From positions 1 to 49,478 of IMG/VR virus record IMGVR_UViG_3300013126_003045: a stretch of 49,478 nt of DNA; one strand, written 5' to 3'. Of the stretch, positions 34,693 to 43,139 are shown piece after piece. The notes beneath the pieces were generated by a model. That model was given only the letters and a program-made list of their open reading frames with translations, was not told the DNA's origin and did no database searches. Positions within the stretch are counted from its first letter, which is position 1; every line of letters starts with the position of its first letter. Source of the stretch: a virus. The position numbers and the translations under genes are program-made.

Positions 34693-36156
34693 ATGTCAAC
34701 AAAAAGTAAAATATTTGGTTCGCTTAATGTAACTGAAGGTATAACAGGAAGTTTATTTGGTACATCATCTTGGGCAGAAAATACTCAAACCTCTTCATAT
34801 GTAGAAACGGCTCAAACAGCATCTTATATATTAAATGCTGTTAGTTCTTCATATGCTTTAACAGCTTCATATGTTGAAACTGCCCAAACCGCTTCATATG
34901 TTTTAAGTAGTTCCTACGCTTTAAGTAGTTCATTTTCAACCTCCTCTTCATTCGCAATGAGTGCAAGTTGGGCACCTTCCCTTCCTATATTTCCATTTAC
35001 CGGATCTGCATTAATTACAGGTTCCTTAATAGTAACCGGATCTGGAATTTTTGAGGAGAACACTACTACAGAAATACTTAGAATAACTCAATTAGGCACT
35101 GGCGATGCATTACGTGTTGAGGATTCTACTAACCCTGATGCAACACCAACAGTTATTACTGCTGACGGTACCATATTAATTGGGACTGGTTCTAGTGGGG
35201 CTAATACAAAGTTATACGTTAAAAAAGGTTCTGCTGGAAGTATAACATACCCAGTAGAAACAACTGCAGTTATAGAAAATAGTACAACTAATTACATAGG
35301 ATTTTTTACTCCCGATGATTCTAATTCTGGAATATATATGGGTAGCCCTAGTGATAGTTTTGGTGCAGTAGTGCGTTGGGGATTTAATCAAGGACATTTA
35401 TTAATAGGTACTCAACAATCAGGCCATGGTATTAGATTTACAGTATCGAATAAAATAAGTTCATCTTTATCATTAACACCAACAGTTAATATCTTAACTG
35501 ACCCAAATGCGATTTTAACATTAACTGGCAGTTTAGTAGTTAGTAGCTCCGGAGCAACTATAACAGGCGATTCAAGAATTACAGGTTCATTAGGAGTAAC
35601 ACAAAACATAACCTCTTCCAGAGCATTTATATCAGCATCTGATGGAACAATAAGTGGTTCAACCCTTACAGTTTATGGCTCAGGTTCAACTCAACCAGTA
35701 TTTACTATACAAGGTTCAAGTGGTGAATTATTTTCTATTACAGATAATTTAAGCGGGAGTTTATTTAGAGTTAATGATATTTCTAGTTTACCTATACTAA
35801 ATGTATCCTCAGATAATACAATACTATGGGGTTCCTTTCAATCCCCATCTTTAAACACAACCGTAAAAAATACACTCACCAACTCAGGATCATTTACAGT
35901 TTATAGTCTACCTACATCATCATATGATGGAGCATGGTTTGAATACATAGCACGTTCAGGTTCAAATACTAGAGCCGGTCAAATAATGGCATTATGGAGT
36001 GCTTCTTCTGTTAATTTTACAGAAATTACAGCATCTCAATTTGGAGATACAAGTGGTCTTTCGTTTATTGTGACAATAACAGGAAGTAATTTTGCTTTAA
36101 CAGGTAGTGTTTCCACATCAAATTGGACAATAAAAACAATAGTAAGAAGTATATAA
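34693..36156 (+). CDS. Tail fibre with TASY repeats
   Basis: 487 residues. The first 90 residues hold TASY-type repeats (SYVETAQTASYILNAVSSSY and similar). IFPFTGSALITGSLIVTGSG (about 98-117) corresponds to the patch in the 788-residue fibre at 20732. The rest alternates Ser/Gly/Thr beta repeats with VYGSGSTQPVFTIQGSSGEL and a compact C-terminal domain. The arrangement suggests a stalk plus tip, receptor unknown. The next gene begins immediately after the stop. Confidence 0.72.
   Translation: MSTKSKIFGSLNVTEGITGSLFGTSSWAENTQTSSYVETAQTASYILNAVSSSYALTASYVETAQTASYVLSSSYALSSSFSTSSSFAMSASWAPSLPIFPFTGSALITGSLIVTGSGIFEENTTTEILRITQLGTGDALRVEDSTNPDATPTVITADGTILIGTGSSGANTKLYVKKGSAGSITYPVETTAVIENSTTNYIGFFTPDDSNSGIYMGSPSDSFGAVVRWGFNQGHLLIGTQQSGHGIRFTVSNKISSSLSLTPTVNILTDPNAILTLTGSLVVSSSGATITGDSRITGSLGVTQNITSSRAFISASDGTISGSTLTVYGSGSTQPVFTIQGSSGELFSITDNLSGSLFRVNDISSLPILNVSSDNTILWGSFQSPSLNTTVKNTLTNSGSFTVYSLPTSSYDGAWFEYIARSGSNTRAGQIMALWSASSVNFTEITASQFGDTSGLSFIVTITGSNFALTGSVSTSNWTIKTIVRSI
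34767..34960 (+). repeat. Second array of TASY-encoding repeats
   Basis: Degenerate TCATATG/GCTTCATATG units in the 34693 fibre, homologous in protein sequence to those at 32541-32885. Confidence 0.7.
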
Positions 36157-36906
36157 ATGAGTATCACTATATCAGGTAGTACTAGTATTTTTTCAAATAT
36201 ATCAACAGATAGTTTAATTTATTATGTTGATGCTGCTAATCCTTATTCTTATGTTAGTGGATCAACATTATGGAATGATTTAACTTCAAATAAAAATGTT
36301 GGGAATCTAATAAATGGACCATTATTTGATCCTTCAAATGCAGGAAGCATTTTATATGATGGAACAAACGATCTAGTTGAAGCAACTGGTATTAACAATT
36401 TAACCTCATTTTCAATTTCAGTATGGTTTAAAATGACAGGACCTGGAAGTACAGGAGGAGCAACAAACACATATTATAATTCATTATTTGGAACCAATTC
36501 AGTTACTAGTCCTACAACTAGAAGAATATTAGTTTCAACTTCAACTAATCCATCAATTACCGAAGGAAGAATTTTAGTACAAATGGGTGGATCTAACTAT
36601 TTTAGTAATAATGATTCTACAGGAATTACTACTACAAATTTATGGAATAATGTAGTATACACATTTACTCCTAATACTGCTAGATTATATGTTAATAGTG
36701 TTGCACAAACATCTCAATCAAATTCTTCTGTTACATTTCCATTTATAAGTGATTCAAAAATATATGTTGGTGCGTATAGTAATCCAATAATAGCATACGC
36801 CATGAAAGGAAATATTGCCCAATGTTTAATCTATAATAAGATTCTTTCCCAATCTGAAATCAACCAGAATTATAAAGCTATGAAAGTAAGATTTGGTATA
36901 AGTTAA
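36157..36906 (+). CDS. LamG/concanavalin-like carbohydrate-binding structural protein
   Basis: 249 residues. The pattern LIYYVDAANPYSYVSGSTLW, followed by SNAGSILYDGTNDLVEATG and SFSISVWFKM, then LWNNVVYTFTPNTARLYVN and a closing KGNIAQCLIYNKILSQSEIN, is the concanavalin A-like/LamG-type jelly-roll seen in phage tail adhesins. It begins directly after the fibre stop and is likely part of the same adhesin assembly, binding a host glycan. Confidence 0.78.
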   Translation: MSITISGSTSIFSNISTDSLIYYVDAANPYSYVSGSTLWNDLTSNKNVGNLINGPLFDPSNAGSILYDGTNDLVEATGINNLTSFSISVWFKMTGPGSTGGATNTYYNSLFGTNSVTSPTTRRILVSTSTNPSITEGRILVQMGGSNYFSNNDSTGITTTNLWNNVVYTFTPNTARLYVNSVAQTSQSNSSVTFPFISDSKIYVGAYSNPIIAYAMKGNIAQCLIYNKILSQSEINQNYKAMKVRFGIS

Positions 36907-36916
36907 TATTTAAATA

Positions 36917-37171
36917 ATGCAAAATTACGAACAAAGACAATTCATGATATTCAATGTATCTGAATTAGATAAAATTGATTTTACCCAAGTATGTGAAACA
37001 TCTGCAGACACCGTAAGACGTAGCATAAATGGAACAAAAACATTTGTAAAATGGGATGGAGAAACACCAGAATGTATCGTCACATTAGAAACAAAAGAAG
37101 GACCATACACGTACGAGGAAATACTAGACATTTTATCAACACCTGAATGGACCATTAATGATGTAATATAA
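36917..37171 (+). CDS. Small hypothetical protein
   Basis: 84 residues, mixed alpha/beta, with FMIFNVSELDKIDFTQVCE near the start, then TFVKWDGETPECIVTLETKE and the closing YTYEEILDILSTPEWTINDV. There is no export signal. I recall a similar small protein in other T4-type phages but no function. The gene is preceded by ATATTTAAATA, a weak version of the recurrent element. Confidence 0.6.
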   Translation: MQNYEQRQFMIFNVSELDKIDFTQVCETSADTVRRSINGTKTFVKWDGETPECIVTLETKEGPYTYEEILDILSTPEWTINDVI

Positions 37172-37189
37172 TAAACAAATAAATAAAAA

Positions 37190-37453
37190 ATGGAAACAGT
37201 TACAGAAAAACAGTTTTTAACCGAAGAAGAGTTAAACAATTTAAAACAAATTCAAAACCAAACACAATCACTAGTATTAGAGTTAGGTGAAATTGAAATG
37301 ATCAAAATTCAAATTGAAGCACGTTATCAAAATGCTAAAGAATTTTTAGCTGAAGTTTCAAATTTAGAAAAAGATTTTACAAAATCAGTATTTGATAAAT
37401 ACGGTAAGGTAAATATTGATCCAAGAACAGGTGAAATTACTAAATTAGATTAA
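37190..37453 (+). CDS. Small coiled-coil protein upstream of tail sheath
   Basis: 87 residues. Helical heptads run through about 10-60 (EEELNNLKQIQNQTQSLVLE), with a tail, FDKYGKVNIDPRTGEITKLD, containing a YGxxxIxxxTGEI pattern. It resembles small phage proteins found next to tail genes; chaperone or virion component is not decided. It ends 45 nt before the sheath gene, with a promoter-like element between. Confidence 0.6.
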   Translation: METVTEKQFLTEEELNNLKQIQNQTQSLVLELGEIEMIKIQIEARYQNAKEFLAEVSNLEKDFTKSVFDKYGKVNIDPRTGEITKLD

Positions 37454-37471
37454 TCTAGGTTAAAATACACC

Positions 37472-37484
37472 ATATTTATAATAA
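37472..37484 (+). promoter_or_regulatory. Late-promoter-like element ahead of sheath gene
   Basis: ATATTTATAATAA, octamer TATAATAA at 37477-37484; 14 nt before the ATG at 37499. Confidence 0.6.
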
Positions 37485-37498
37485 AATAATTTATTACA

Positions 37499-39601
37499 AT
37501 GGCAGAAACAATTGTATCACCTGGTGTATTAGCTATAGAAAACGATCAATCATTTATTACTCAAGGACCTGTACAAGCAGGTGCTGCTATTATTGGTCCA
37601 ACTGTAAAAGGAAAAGTAGGAATCCCTGTATTGTGCACAACATACAGTGATTATTTAAATAAATTTGGCTCTACATTTTTAAGTGGGAGCCAAACTTATT
37701 CCTATCTTACTTCAATTTCAGCTTATAATTATTTCAATAATGGTGGAACATCATTACTTGTAACTAGAGTAGTAAGTGGATCATTTACTCCCGCTACTTC
37801 TTCAGTTATTCCAACCTCAATAGCATCTACTTCAGCTTCTTTAACTTTAGATTTAGCCTATGTTTCTGCTAGTGTAGCTGCTGTAGGTTCAAGTTCATTT
37901 GGAGTAAATGGAATTACATTTTATTTCACTGGATCAACTGTAGCAAATACTTCAACTATAATTTATATTAATACTAGTTCATTTAGTGATTCAACAACAG
38001 CAGATTATGTTGTTTCCTCCTCAGCTATATTTGATTCTAATAGTTTAGTAGCACCATATAGTGCTTCTTTATCTAATATATCATCTTCTTATAATGATCC
38101 GGATATAACATTTACTTATATTGGATCAAATGGTTTACTTGGGAATTTACAATATGTTACTTCTGGAAGTACAACAACTTATTTTTCTGGAGGTACAAAT
38201 ACTGAAGCATTTGTATTAGAAACATTATCTGAGGGTGAAATGATGAACAGTTCAGGTTCATTATATGCTAATGGTACTTTATCAAGTGGAACAGCAGATA
38301 ATTTTAGATGGCAGATTGTTTCACCAAATGTAAATAACGGAACATTTACTTTAATAATTCGACAAGGTAATGATTCAACAATTTCACCTTCAATTTTAGA
38401 AACATGGTCTAATTTATCTTTAGATCCATTTGCTTCAAATTATATTGAAAAAGTAATTGGAAATCAATATGAAACTGTTGCAAATGACAACGGTGAATAT
38501 TATGTTCAATTAAATGGTGAATATGCTAATAAATCACGTTATGTACGTGTTAAACAAGTAAATTACACTACCCCAGATTATTTTGATAACACAGGAAATC
38601 CAAAACCACAATATACTGGTTCTCTTCCAACATCTTCTTTAGGTGTATTTGATGGAGCAACAGGAAAAAATTTACCAACAGGAGTAGCAGGAGCATATTA
38701 TAATAGTATTTCAAATACAAATATTCAAGGTTTACCTGCTTCTGCCTATACAGAATCTATTTCACTTTTATCTAATCAAGATGCTTATAGATATAATTTA
38801 ATTACTGCTCCTGGTTTAATAGCGGATGAAATAAATTTCCCATCCCATGTTTCAGTAGTATCTCAACTAATCAATACAGTGCAAAATAGAGGAGATGCAA
38901 TGACAGTAATTGATTTAGTAGGATACGGCTCAAATATACTCCCAGTAACTACAAATGCTATAACATATGATACATCGTATGCTGCAGCCTATTGGCCTTG
39001 GGTTTTAACTATTGACCCTAACTCAGGAAGACAAGTTTGGGTTCCTGCTTCAACTATGATTCCTGGAGTATATGCATTTAACGATAGTGTTTCTGCTCCA
39101 TGGTTTGCACCTGCTGGTATTAATAGAGGTGTGATGTCTAATGTTGTTAGAGCAGAACGTAACTTAACTCAAGGTAATAGAGATTTACTTTATGAATCAA
39201 ATGTAAATTCAATTGCAACTTTCCCTAATACTGGTGTAGCAGTATTTGGACAAAAAACACTACAGAAAAAAAGAAGTGCTCTTGACCGTGTAAATGTAAG
39301 GCGTTTATTAATTGAATTAAAAAGTTATATATCTCAAGTAGCAGATACTTTAGTATTCGAACAAAACACTGTTGTAACACGTAATAACTTTTTAGCTCAA
39401 GTTAATCCATATTTAGCTTCTGTTCAACAACAACAAGGTTTAACAGCATTTAGAGTAGTAATGGATGAATCAAATAACACACCTGAAGTAATAGATAATA
39501 ACCAGTTAGTAGGTCAAATATATTTACAACCTACAAGAACAGCCGAATTCATTATATTAGACTTTAATGTTTTACCTACAGGTGCAACTTTTCCAACCTA
39601 G
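37499..39601 (+). CDS. 18: Tail sheath protein, paralogue 1 (T4 gp18-like)
   Basis: 700 residues (T4 gp18 is 659). It forms the contractile sheath. The N-terminal TIVSPGVLAIENDQSFIT and PVQAGAAIIGPTVKGKVG (about 4-42) and the C-terminal core ALDRVNVRRLLIELKSYISQ with LQPTRTAEFIILDFNVLPTG identify the family. PWFAPAGINRG lies at about 538-548. Compared with the next gene it has an extra Ser/Thr-rich block of about 130 residues (about 105-236), probably an outward-facing domain. Strong promoter-like element upstream. Confidence 0.95.
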   Translation: MAETIVSPGVLAIENDQSFITQGPVQAGAAIIGPTVKGKVGIPVLCTTYSDYLNKFGSTFLSGSQTYSYLTSISAYNYFNNGGTSLLVTRVVSGSFTPATSSVIPTSIASTSASLTLDLAYVSASVAAVGSSSFGVNGITFYFTGSTVANTSTIIYINTSSFSDSTTADYVVSSSAIFDSNSLVAPYSASLSNISSSYNDPDITFTYIGSNGLLGNLQYVTSGSTTTYFSGGTNTEAFVLETLSEGEMMNSSGSLYANGTLSSGTADNFRWQIVSPNVNNGTFTLIIRQGNDSTISPSILETWSNLSLDPFASNYIEKVIGNQYETVANDNGEYYVQLNGEYANKSRYVRVKQVNYTTPDYFDNTGNPKPQYTGSLPTSSLGVFDGATGKNLPTGVAGAYYNSISNTNIQGLPASAYTESISLLSNQDAYRYNLITAPGLIADEINFPSHVSVVSQLINTVQNRGDAMTVIDLVGYGSNILPVTTNAITYDTSYAAAYWPWVLTIDPNSGRQVWVPASTMIPGVYAFNDSVSAPWFAPAGINRGVMSNVVRAERNLTQGNRDLLYESNVNSIATFPNTGVAVFGQKTLQKKRSALDRVNVRRLLIELKSYISQVADTLVFEQNTVVTRNNFLAQVNPYLASVQQQQGLTAFRVVMDESNNTPEVIDNNQLVGQIYLQPTRTAEFIILDFNVLPTGATFPT

Positions 39602-39624
39602 TTAGGTTTTTAAAAAAGAAATTA

Positions 39625-39637
39625 ATATTTATAATAA
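39625..39637 (+). promoter_or_regulatory. Late-promoter-like element ahead of second sheath gene
   Basis: ATATTTATAATAA, octamer at 39630-39637; nine nt before the ATG at 39647. Confidence 0.6.
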
Positions 39638-39646
39638 AAAAACACA

Positions 39647-41344
39647 ATGGCAAAATTTACAGTTTCTCCTGGAGTAGCAATTAGCGAAATAGATAACACA
39701 TTTTTAACAGGCCAACCTGTTCAAGCAGGTGCTACTATTATAGGCCCTACAGTAAAAGGTCCTGTAGAAGCCCCAATACTAGTAACTTCATATTCTGATT
39801 TTCAAAATAGATTTGGAGATTCTTTTATTAGTGGTGGAAATGCTTATTCATATTTCACTTCAATTGCTGCTTACAATTATTTCAACTACGGTGGTACTTC
39901 ATTACTTGTAACCCGTGTTGTAACAGGTTCATATACTTCTGCAACTAGTTCAGCTGCAGTTAATGGATTTACTTCATCATCATTTGCTTTAGAAACCATT
40001 TCTGAAGGTGTTATCATGAATAATGCAGGTACTGAAGGAACAAATAATGTTATTTCTACGGGAACAAATGATAATTTAAGATGGGAAATTACAGGTGCTA
40101 ATACAGGTTCAGGTACATTTAACGTATTAGTTAGAAGAGGAAATGATGCTTCAAATAAAAAAGTAGTATTAGAATCTTGGAACGGTGTAAATTTAGATCC
40201 AAATTCTCCAAAATATATTGCTAAAGTAATTGGAGATCAAGTTTTAGATTATGATTCTACCAATAACCAAATGAATGTTACTGGTTCATATCCAAATAAC
40301 TCACGTTACATACGAGTTAAATCAGTAAACTACCCAACACCAAATTATTTTGATGGAAATGGAATAGCTAAAGCCCAATTTACCGGCTCAGTTCCATTAA
40401 ATCAAAGTGGTTCATTTAGTGGTGCTACAGGTGATATAAAAGGTGGAGCTAATTTTTACGACGCTATCACAGCAAATAACACACAAGGATTAGAAGGTGC
40501 TAATTATAATAACATGATTAACTTACTTTCGAATACTGATGCTTACCAATTCAACGTATTATTTGCTCCTGGTTTAACAAATGATTTACATACAACTCAA
40601 ATTACTAATATTATCACAAATACTATTTCAAGAGGTGATAATATGTTTGTACTTGATTTGGGATCATATGGAACTTCAGTATCTGAAATCATAACTGAAG
40701 CTCAATCAAGAGATACTTCATATGCTGCTGCATATTTTCCTTGGGTTAGAATAATTGATCCAGGAACAGGAAAACATGTATGGGTTCCAGCTTCAACAGT
40801 AATACCAGGTGTATATGCATTTAACGATAAAGTAGCTGCTCCATGGTTTGCCCCAGCAGGTATAAACAGAGGTGGTTTAAATACAGTATTGGCAGCAGAA
40901 TACAGATTATCTCAAGGACAAAAAGATGATTTATATGAAGCAAATATTAACCCATTAGCTACATTACCTAGAGAAGGTGTAGTAGTATTTGGTCAGAAAA
41001 CATTACAAAAAGAAGCATCTGCACTTGATAGAGTAAATGTAAGACGTTTATTAATTGAAATGAAAGGATATATCCGTCAGATTGCAGATACAATAGTATT
41101 TGAACAAAATACCATTGCTACAAGAAATTCATTTATTGCTAGAGTTACTCCATATCTAGAAACAATCCAACAAAAACAAGGTTTATATGCCTTTAAAGTA
41201 GTAATGGATGAATCAAATAATGGACCAGATGTAATAGACAGAAATCAATTAATTGGACAAATTTACATTCAGCCTACTAGAACAGCAGAATTTATTTCCC
41301 TAGATTTCATTTTATTACCAACTGGAGCAGAATTTCCAGCATAA
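39647..41344 (+). CDS. 18: Tail sheath protein, paralogue 2 (T4 gp18-like)
   Basis: 565 residues. Same N-terminal plan as paralogue 1 (FTVSPGVAISEIDNTFLT, then PVQAGATIIGPTVKGPVE) and the same C-terminal core (ALDRVNVRRLLIEMKGYIRQ; QPTRTAEFISLDFILLPTG), without the Ser/Thr-rich insertion. Both share PWFAPAGINRG and FGQKTLQK. All core blocks are present, so it should polymerise. Its own promoter-like element allows separate expression. The two may form mixed or regional sheaths, or one may serve a special ring. Confidence 0.95.
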   Translation: MAKFTVSPGVAISEIDNTFLTGQPVQAGATIIGPTVKGPVEAPILVTSYSDFQNRFGDSFISGGNAYSYFTSIAAYNYFNYGGTSLLVTRVVTGSYTSATSSAAVNGFTSSSFALETISEGVIMNNAGTEGTNNVISTGTNDNLRWEITGANTGSGTFNVLVRRGNDASNKKVVLESWNGVNLDPNSPKYIAKVIGDQVLDYDSTNNQMNVTGSYPNNSRYIRVKSVNYPTPNYFDGNGIAKAQFTGSVPLNQSGSFSGATGDIKGGANFYDAITANNTQGLEGANYNNMINLLSNTDAYQFNVLFAPGLTNDLHTTQITNIITNTISRGDNMFVLDLGSYGTSVSEIITEAQSRDTSYAAAYFPWVRIIDPGTGKHVWVPASTVIPGVYAFNDKVAAPWFAPAGINRGGLNTVLAAEYRLSQGQKDDLYEANINPLATLPREGVVVFGQKTLQKEASALDRVNVRRLLIEMKGYIRQIADTIVFEQNTIATRNSFIARVTPYLETIQQKQGLYAFKVVMDESNNGPDVIDRNQLIGQIYIQPTRTAEFISLDFILLPTGAEFPA

Positions 41345-41359
41345 AAATTTAAAGACGGA

Positions 41360-41372
41360 ATATTTATAATAA
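41360..41372 (+). promoter_or_regulatory. Late-promoter-like element ahead of tail tube gene
   Basis: ATATTTATAATAA, octamer at 41365-41372; 20 nt before the ATG at 41393, with an A-rich leader. Confidence 0.6.
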
Positions 41373-41392
41373 AGAAATAAAACAAAAACAAA

Positions 41393-41881
41393 ATGGCAAT
41401 TTTAAATCCTAACGAAATTTTTTACACAGCGTTTGAACCAAAACAAACCAACCGCTTTATCCTTTATATGGATGGTATCCCTTCATTTTTAGTAAAAGGG
41501 GTAGGTGCTGTATCTTTAACTCAAACCGCTGTTGCCCTTAATCATATTAACGTACAACGTTATGTAAAAGGAAAAACTGTATGGGGTACAATTTCTTTTA
41601 CATTATATGAAGCAATCACCCCAAGTGGCGCTCAAGCAGTAATGGAATGGGTACGTTTAGGCCACGAATCAGTAACAGGTAGAGATGGATACTCTGATTT
41701 CTATAAAAAAGATATCACATTTAATGTCTTAGGCCCAGTAGGTGATGTAGTTTCTGAATGGATAATTAAAGGAGCTATGATTACAAGTGCTAATTTCGGT
41801 GATTACAACTGGGATGATGATGGAACTATTGTAAATGCTACTGTTGAAGTCCAACCAGATTACTGTATCTTGAATTACTAA
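41393..41881 (+). CDS. 19: Tail tube protein (T4 gp19-like)
   Basis: 162 residues, essentially the same length as T4 gp19 (163). Stacks as hexamers to form the inner tube. Typical patterns are FEPKQTNRFILYMDGIPSFL (about 15-34), VALNHINVQRYVKGKTVWGT, and the close SANFGDYNWDDDGTIVNATV. It lies directly after the sheath genes as in T4, with an intrinsic terminator 27 nt after its stop. Confidence 0.95.
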   Translation: MAILNPNEIFYTAFEPKQTNRFILYMDGIPSFLVKGVGAVSLTQTAVALNHINVQRYVKGKTVWGTISFTLYEAITPSGAQAVMEWVRLGHESVTGRDGYSDFYKKDITFNVLGPVGDVVSEWIIKGAMITSANFGDYNWDDDGTIVNATVEVQPDYCILNY

Positions 41882-41908
41882 TATTTTAATTAATATGTAT
41901 TGTATAGA

Positions 41909-41933
41909 AGCTCCAATTTATTGGGGCTTTTTT
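41909..41933 (+). terminator. Rho-independent terminator after tail tube gene
   Basis: AGCTCCAA (41909-41916), loop TTTA, TTGGGGCT (41921-41928; one T-G pair), followed by TTTTT. It isolates the tube gene from the secreted-protein trio. Confidence 0.88.
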
Positions 41934-41965
41934 ACTTTCCCTTGTTTTATTAAATTTTTATTGCT

Positions 41966-41977
41966 ATATTTATAACC
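41966..41977 (+). promoter_or_regulatory. Late-promoter-like element ahead of secreted trio
   Basis: TATATTTATAACC directly adjoining the ATG at 41978; the octamer position reads TATAACCA and runs into the start codon. Besides a late promoter it could be a host-type promoter, since TATATTTA resembles the Bacteroidota TAnnTTTG -7 element. Confidence 0.4.
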
Positions 41978-42571
41978 ATGAAAATAATTAATGTTATATT
42001 ATTTGTTATTTTAACTTATTTTAGTTATAGCCAATGTAATGGAACCCAATCTTTTACTTTAACCCCACCACCTTCAGGAGGAACTTACAATCCAGGACAA
42101 GTAGTAACAATGTGTTATACTATGAATGGGTATTCACAAGCAGGAACTAATTGGATAGAAGGATTTGATTTAGACTTAGGTCCAGGATGGGCATCAGTTG
42201 CGCCGCAGACCGCACCCGCTAATTGTGGAGGAAACAACACTGGAGGTCAATGGTTATGGGTGACATCCGTTACTGCAACAACCCCACCTGGATTAACTGT
42301 TGGACCCGGATATTTCTTTGATTTGAACACGGATGGTAATCCGGGTAATGACTTCGGAGATGCTGGGTCTTGTACTTGGACTTTTTGTGTTACGCTAACA
42401 GTAGCAAACACGTGCACGCCACAAAATTTATTAATTCGCGTGACAGCTGGACCCGATGGATTGTGGGGAAGTTATAACAACAATGTATGTGATAATGTAA
42501 CACCAAACACAGTTTTTAATGGAACAATTAACACCACGCCACCGGTATTAGGGGCAATACAACATAATTAA
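41978..42571 (+). CDS. Secreted Bacteroidota-type surface protein, first of T9SS-linked trio
   Basis: 197 residues with a clear signal peptide, MKIINVILFVILTYFSYSQ, followed by Cys. The mature domain is Gly/Asn/Thr/Cys-rich (PGQVVTMCYTMNGYSQAGTN, GPGWASVAPQ, NPGNDFGDAGSCTWTFCVTL). I recognise this arrangement from the N-terminal parts of large flavobacterial proteins that end in CHU_C sorting domains. It has no sorting domain itself and ends PPVLGAIQHN. Base composition is richer in GC than neighbouring phage genes, especially around 42181-42240. The next gene follows after 10 nt. Probable role: part of an exported surface complex; function unknown. Confidence 0.78.
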   Translation: MKIINVILFVILTYFSYSQCNGTQSFTLTPPPSGGTYNPGQVVTMCYTMNGYSQAGTNWIEGFDLDLGPGWASVAPQTAPANCGGNNTGGQWLWVTSVTATTPPGLTVGPGYFFDLNTDGNPGNDFGDAGSCTWTFCVTLTVANTCTPQNLLIRVTAGPDGLWGSYNNNVCDNVTPNTVFNGTINTTPPVLGAIQHN

Positions 42572-42581
42572 AACAACAACT

Positions 42582-43139
42582 ATGAAACGATTACTCTTAT
42601 TTACTTTTATGCTGATCTCAGGAATAGCATCATCTCAATTAACAACAACAAACCCAGACACAGTTTGTTATCAAACAACTGCCTTATCTACTTACCAAGT
42701 ACCATCTGCAGGAACTGGAACATATACTTGGACGATCCCACCATGTGCTACTTTAATATCAGGTCAAGGAACTAATTCAATACAAGTAAACTGGTCAGCT
42801 TGCCCTGCAGGATTAATTAATAATGCAATTACCGTAGCATTTACAAGTACATCAGGATGTTCTGCTACCCCAGTAACACTTAATGTATTAATTTATCAAG
42901 TTGTACCAACAATTACCCCAGTAGGTCCTTTTTGTGCTGGAGACCCATGTGTAACTTTAACAGCAACCCCTACAGGTGGTGTATTTAGTGGTACTGGTGT
43001 AACTGGAAATCAATTTTGCCCAGGAGCAACTAACTCACTTATTACCTACACTTATACTAATGGAGGATGTACATTTACAGCTGTAACAGGAGCTGTAGTT
43101 AATCCAACACCAGTATTATCACCTATTCAACATAATTAA
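42582..43139 (+). CDS. Secreted PKD/Ig-like protein, second of T9SS-linked trio
   Basis: 185 residues. Signal peptide MKRLLLFTFMLISGIASSQ. Then a PKD-like domain (GTYTWTIPPCATLISGQGTN, about 46-65, with IQVNWSACP) and a second Ig-like unit with paired Cys (GPFCAGDPCVTLTATPTGG, about 113-131, through YTYTNGGCTFTAV). These units are typical of gliding-associated and T9SS cargo proteins of Bacteroidota. The C-terminus, TPVLSPIQHN, nearly repeats that of the upstream protein. No sorting domain is present. Its stop shares one base with the ATG of the next gene (TAATG), so translation is coupled. Confidence 0.8.
   Translation: MKRLLLFTFMLISGIASSQLTTTNPDTVCYQTTALSTYQVPSAGTGTYTWTIPPCATLISGQGTNSIQVNWSACPAGLINNAITVAFTSTSGCSATPVTLNVLIYQVVPTITPVGPFCAGDPCVTLTATPTGGVFSGTGVTGNQFCPGATNSLITYTYTNGGCTFTAVTGAVVNPTPVLSPIQHN

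Noticed and set aside
32541-34960. Repeat arrays as CRISPR or diversity-generating retroelement template
   Set aside because: The repeats are in-frame, degenerate and lack spacers; there is no reverse transcriptase or template/variable repeat pair in the window.
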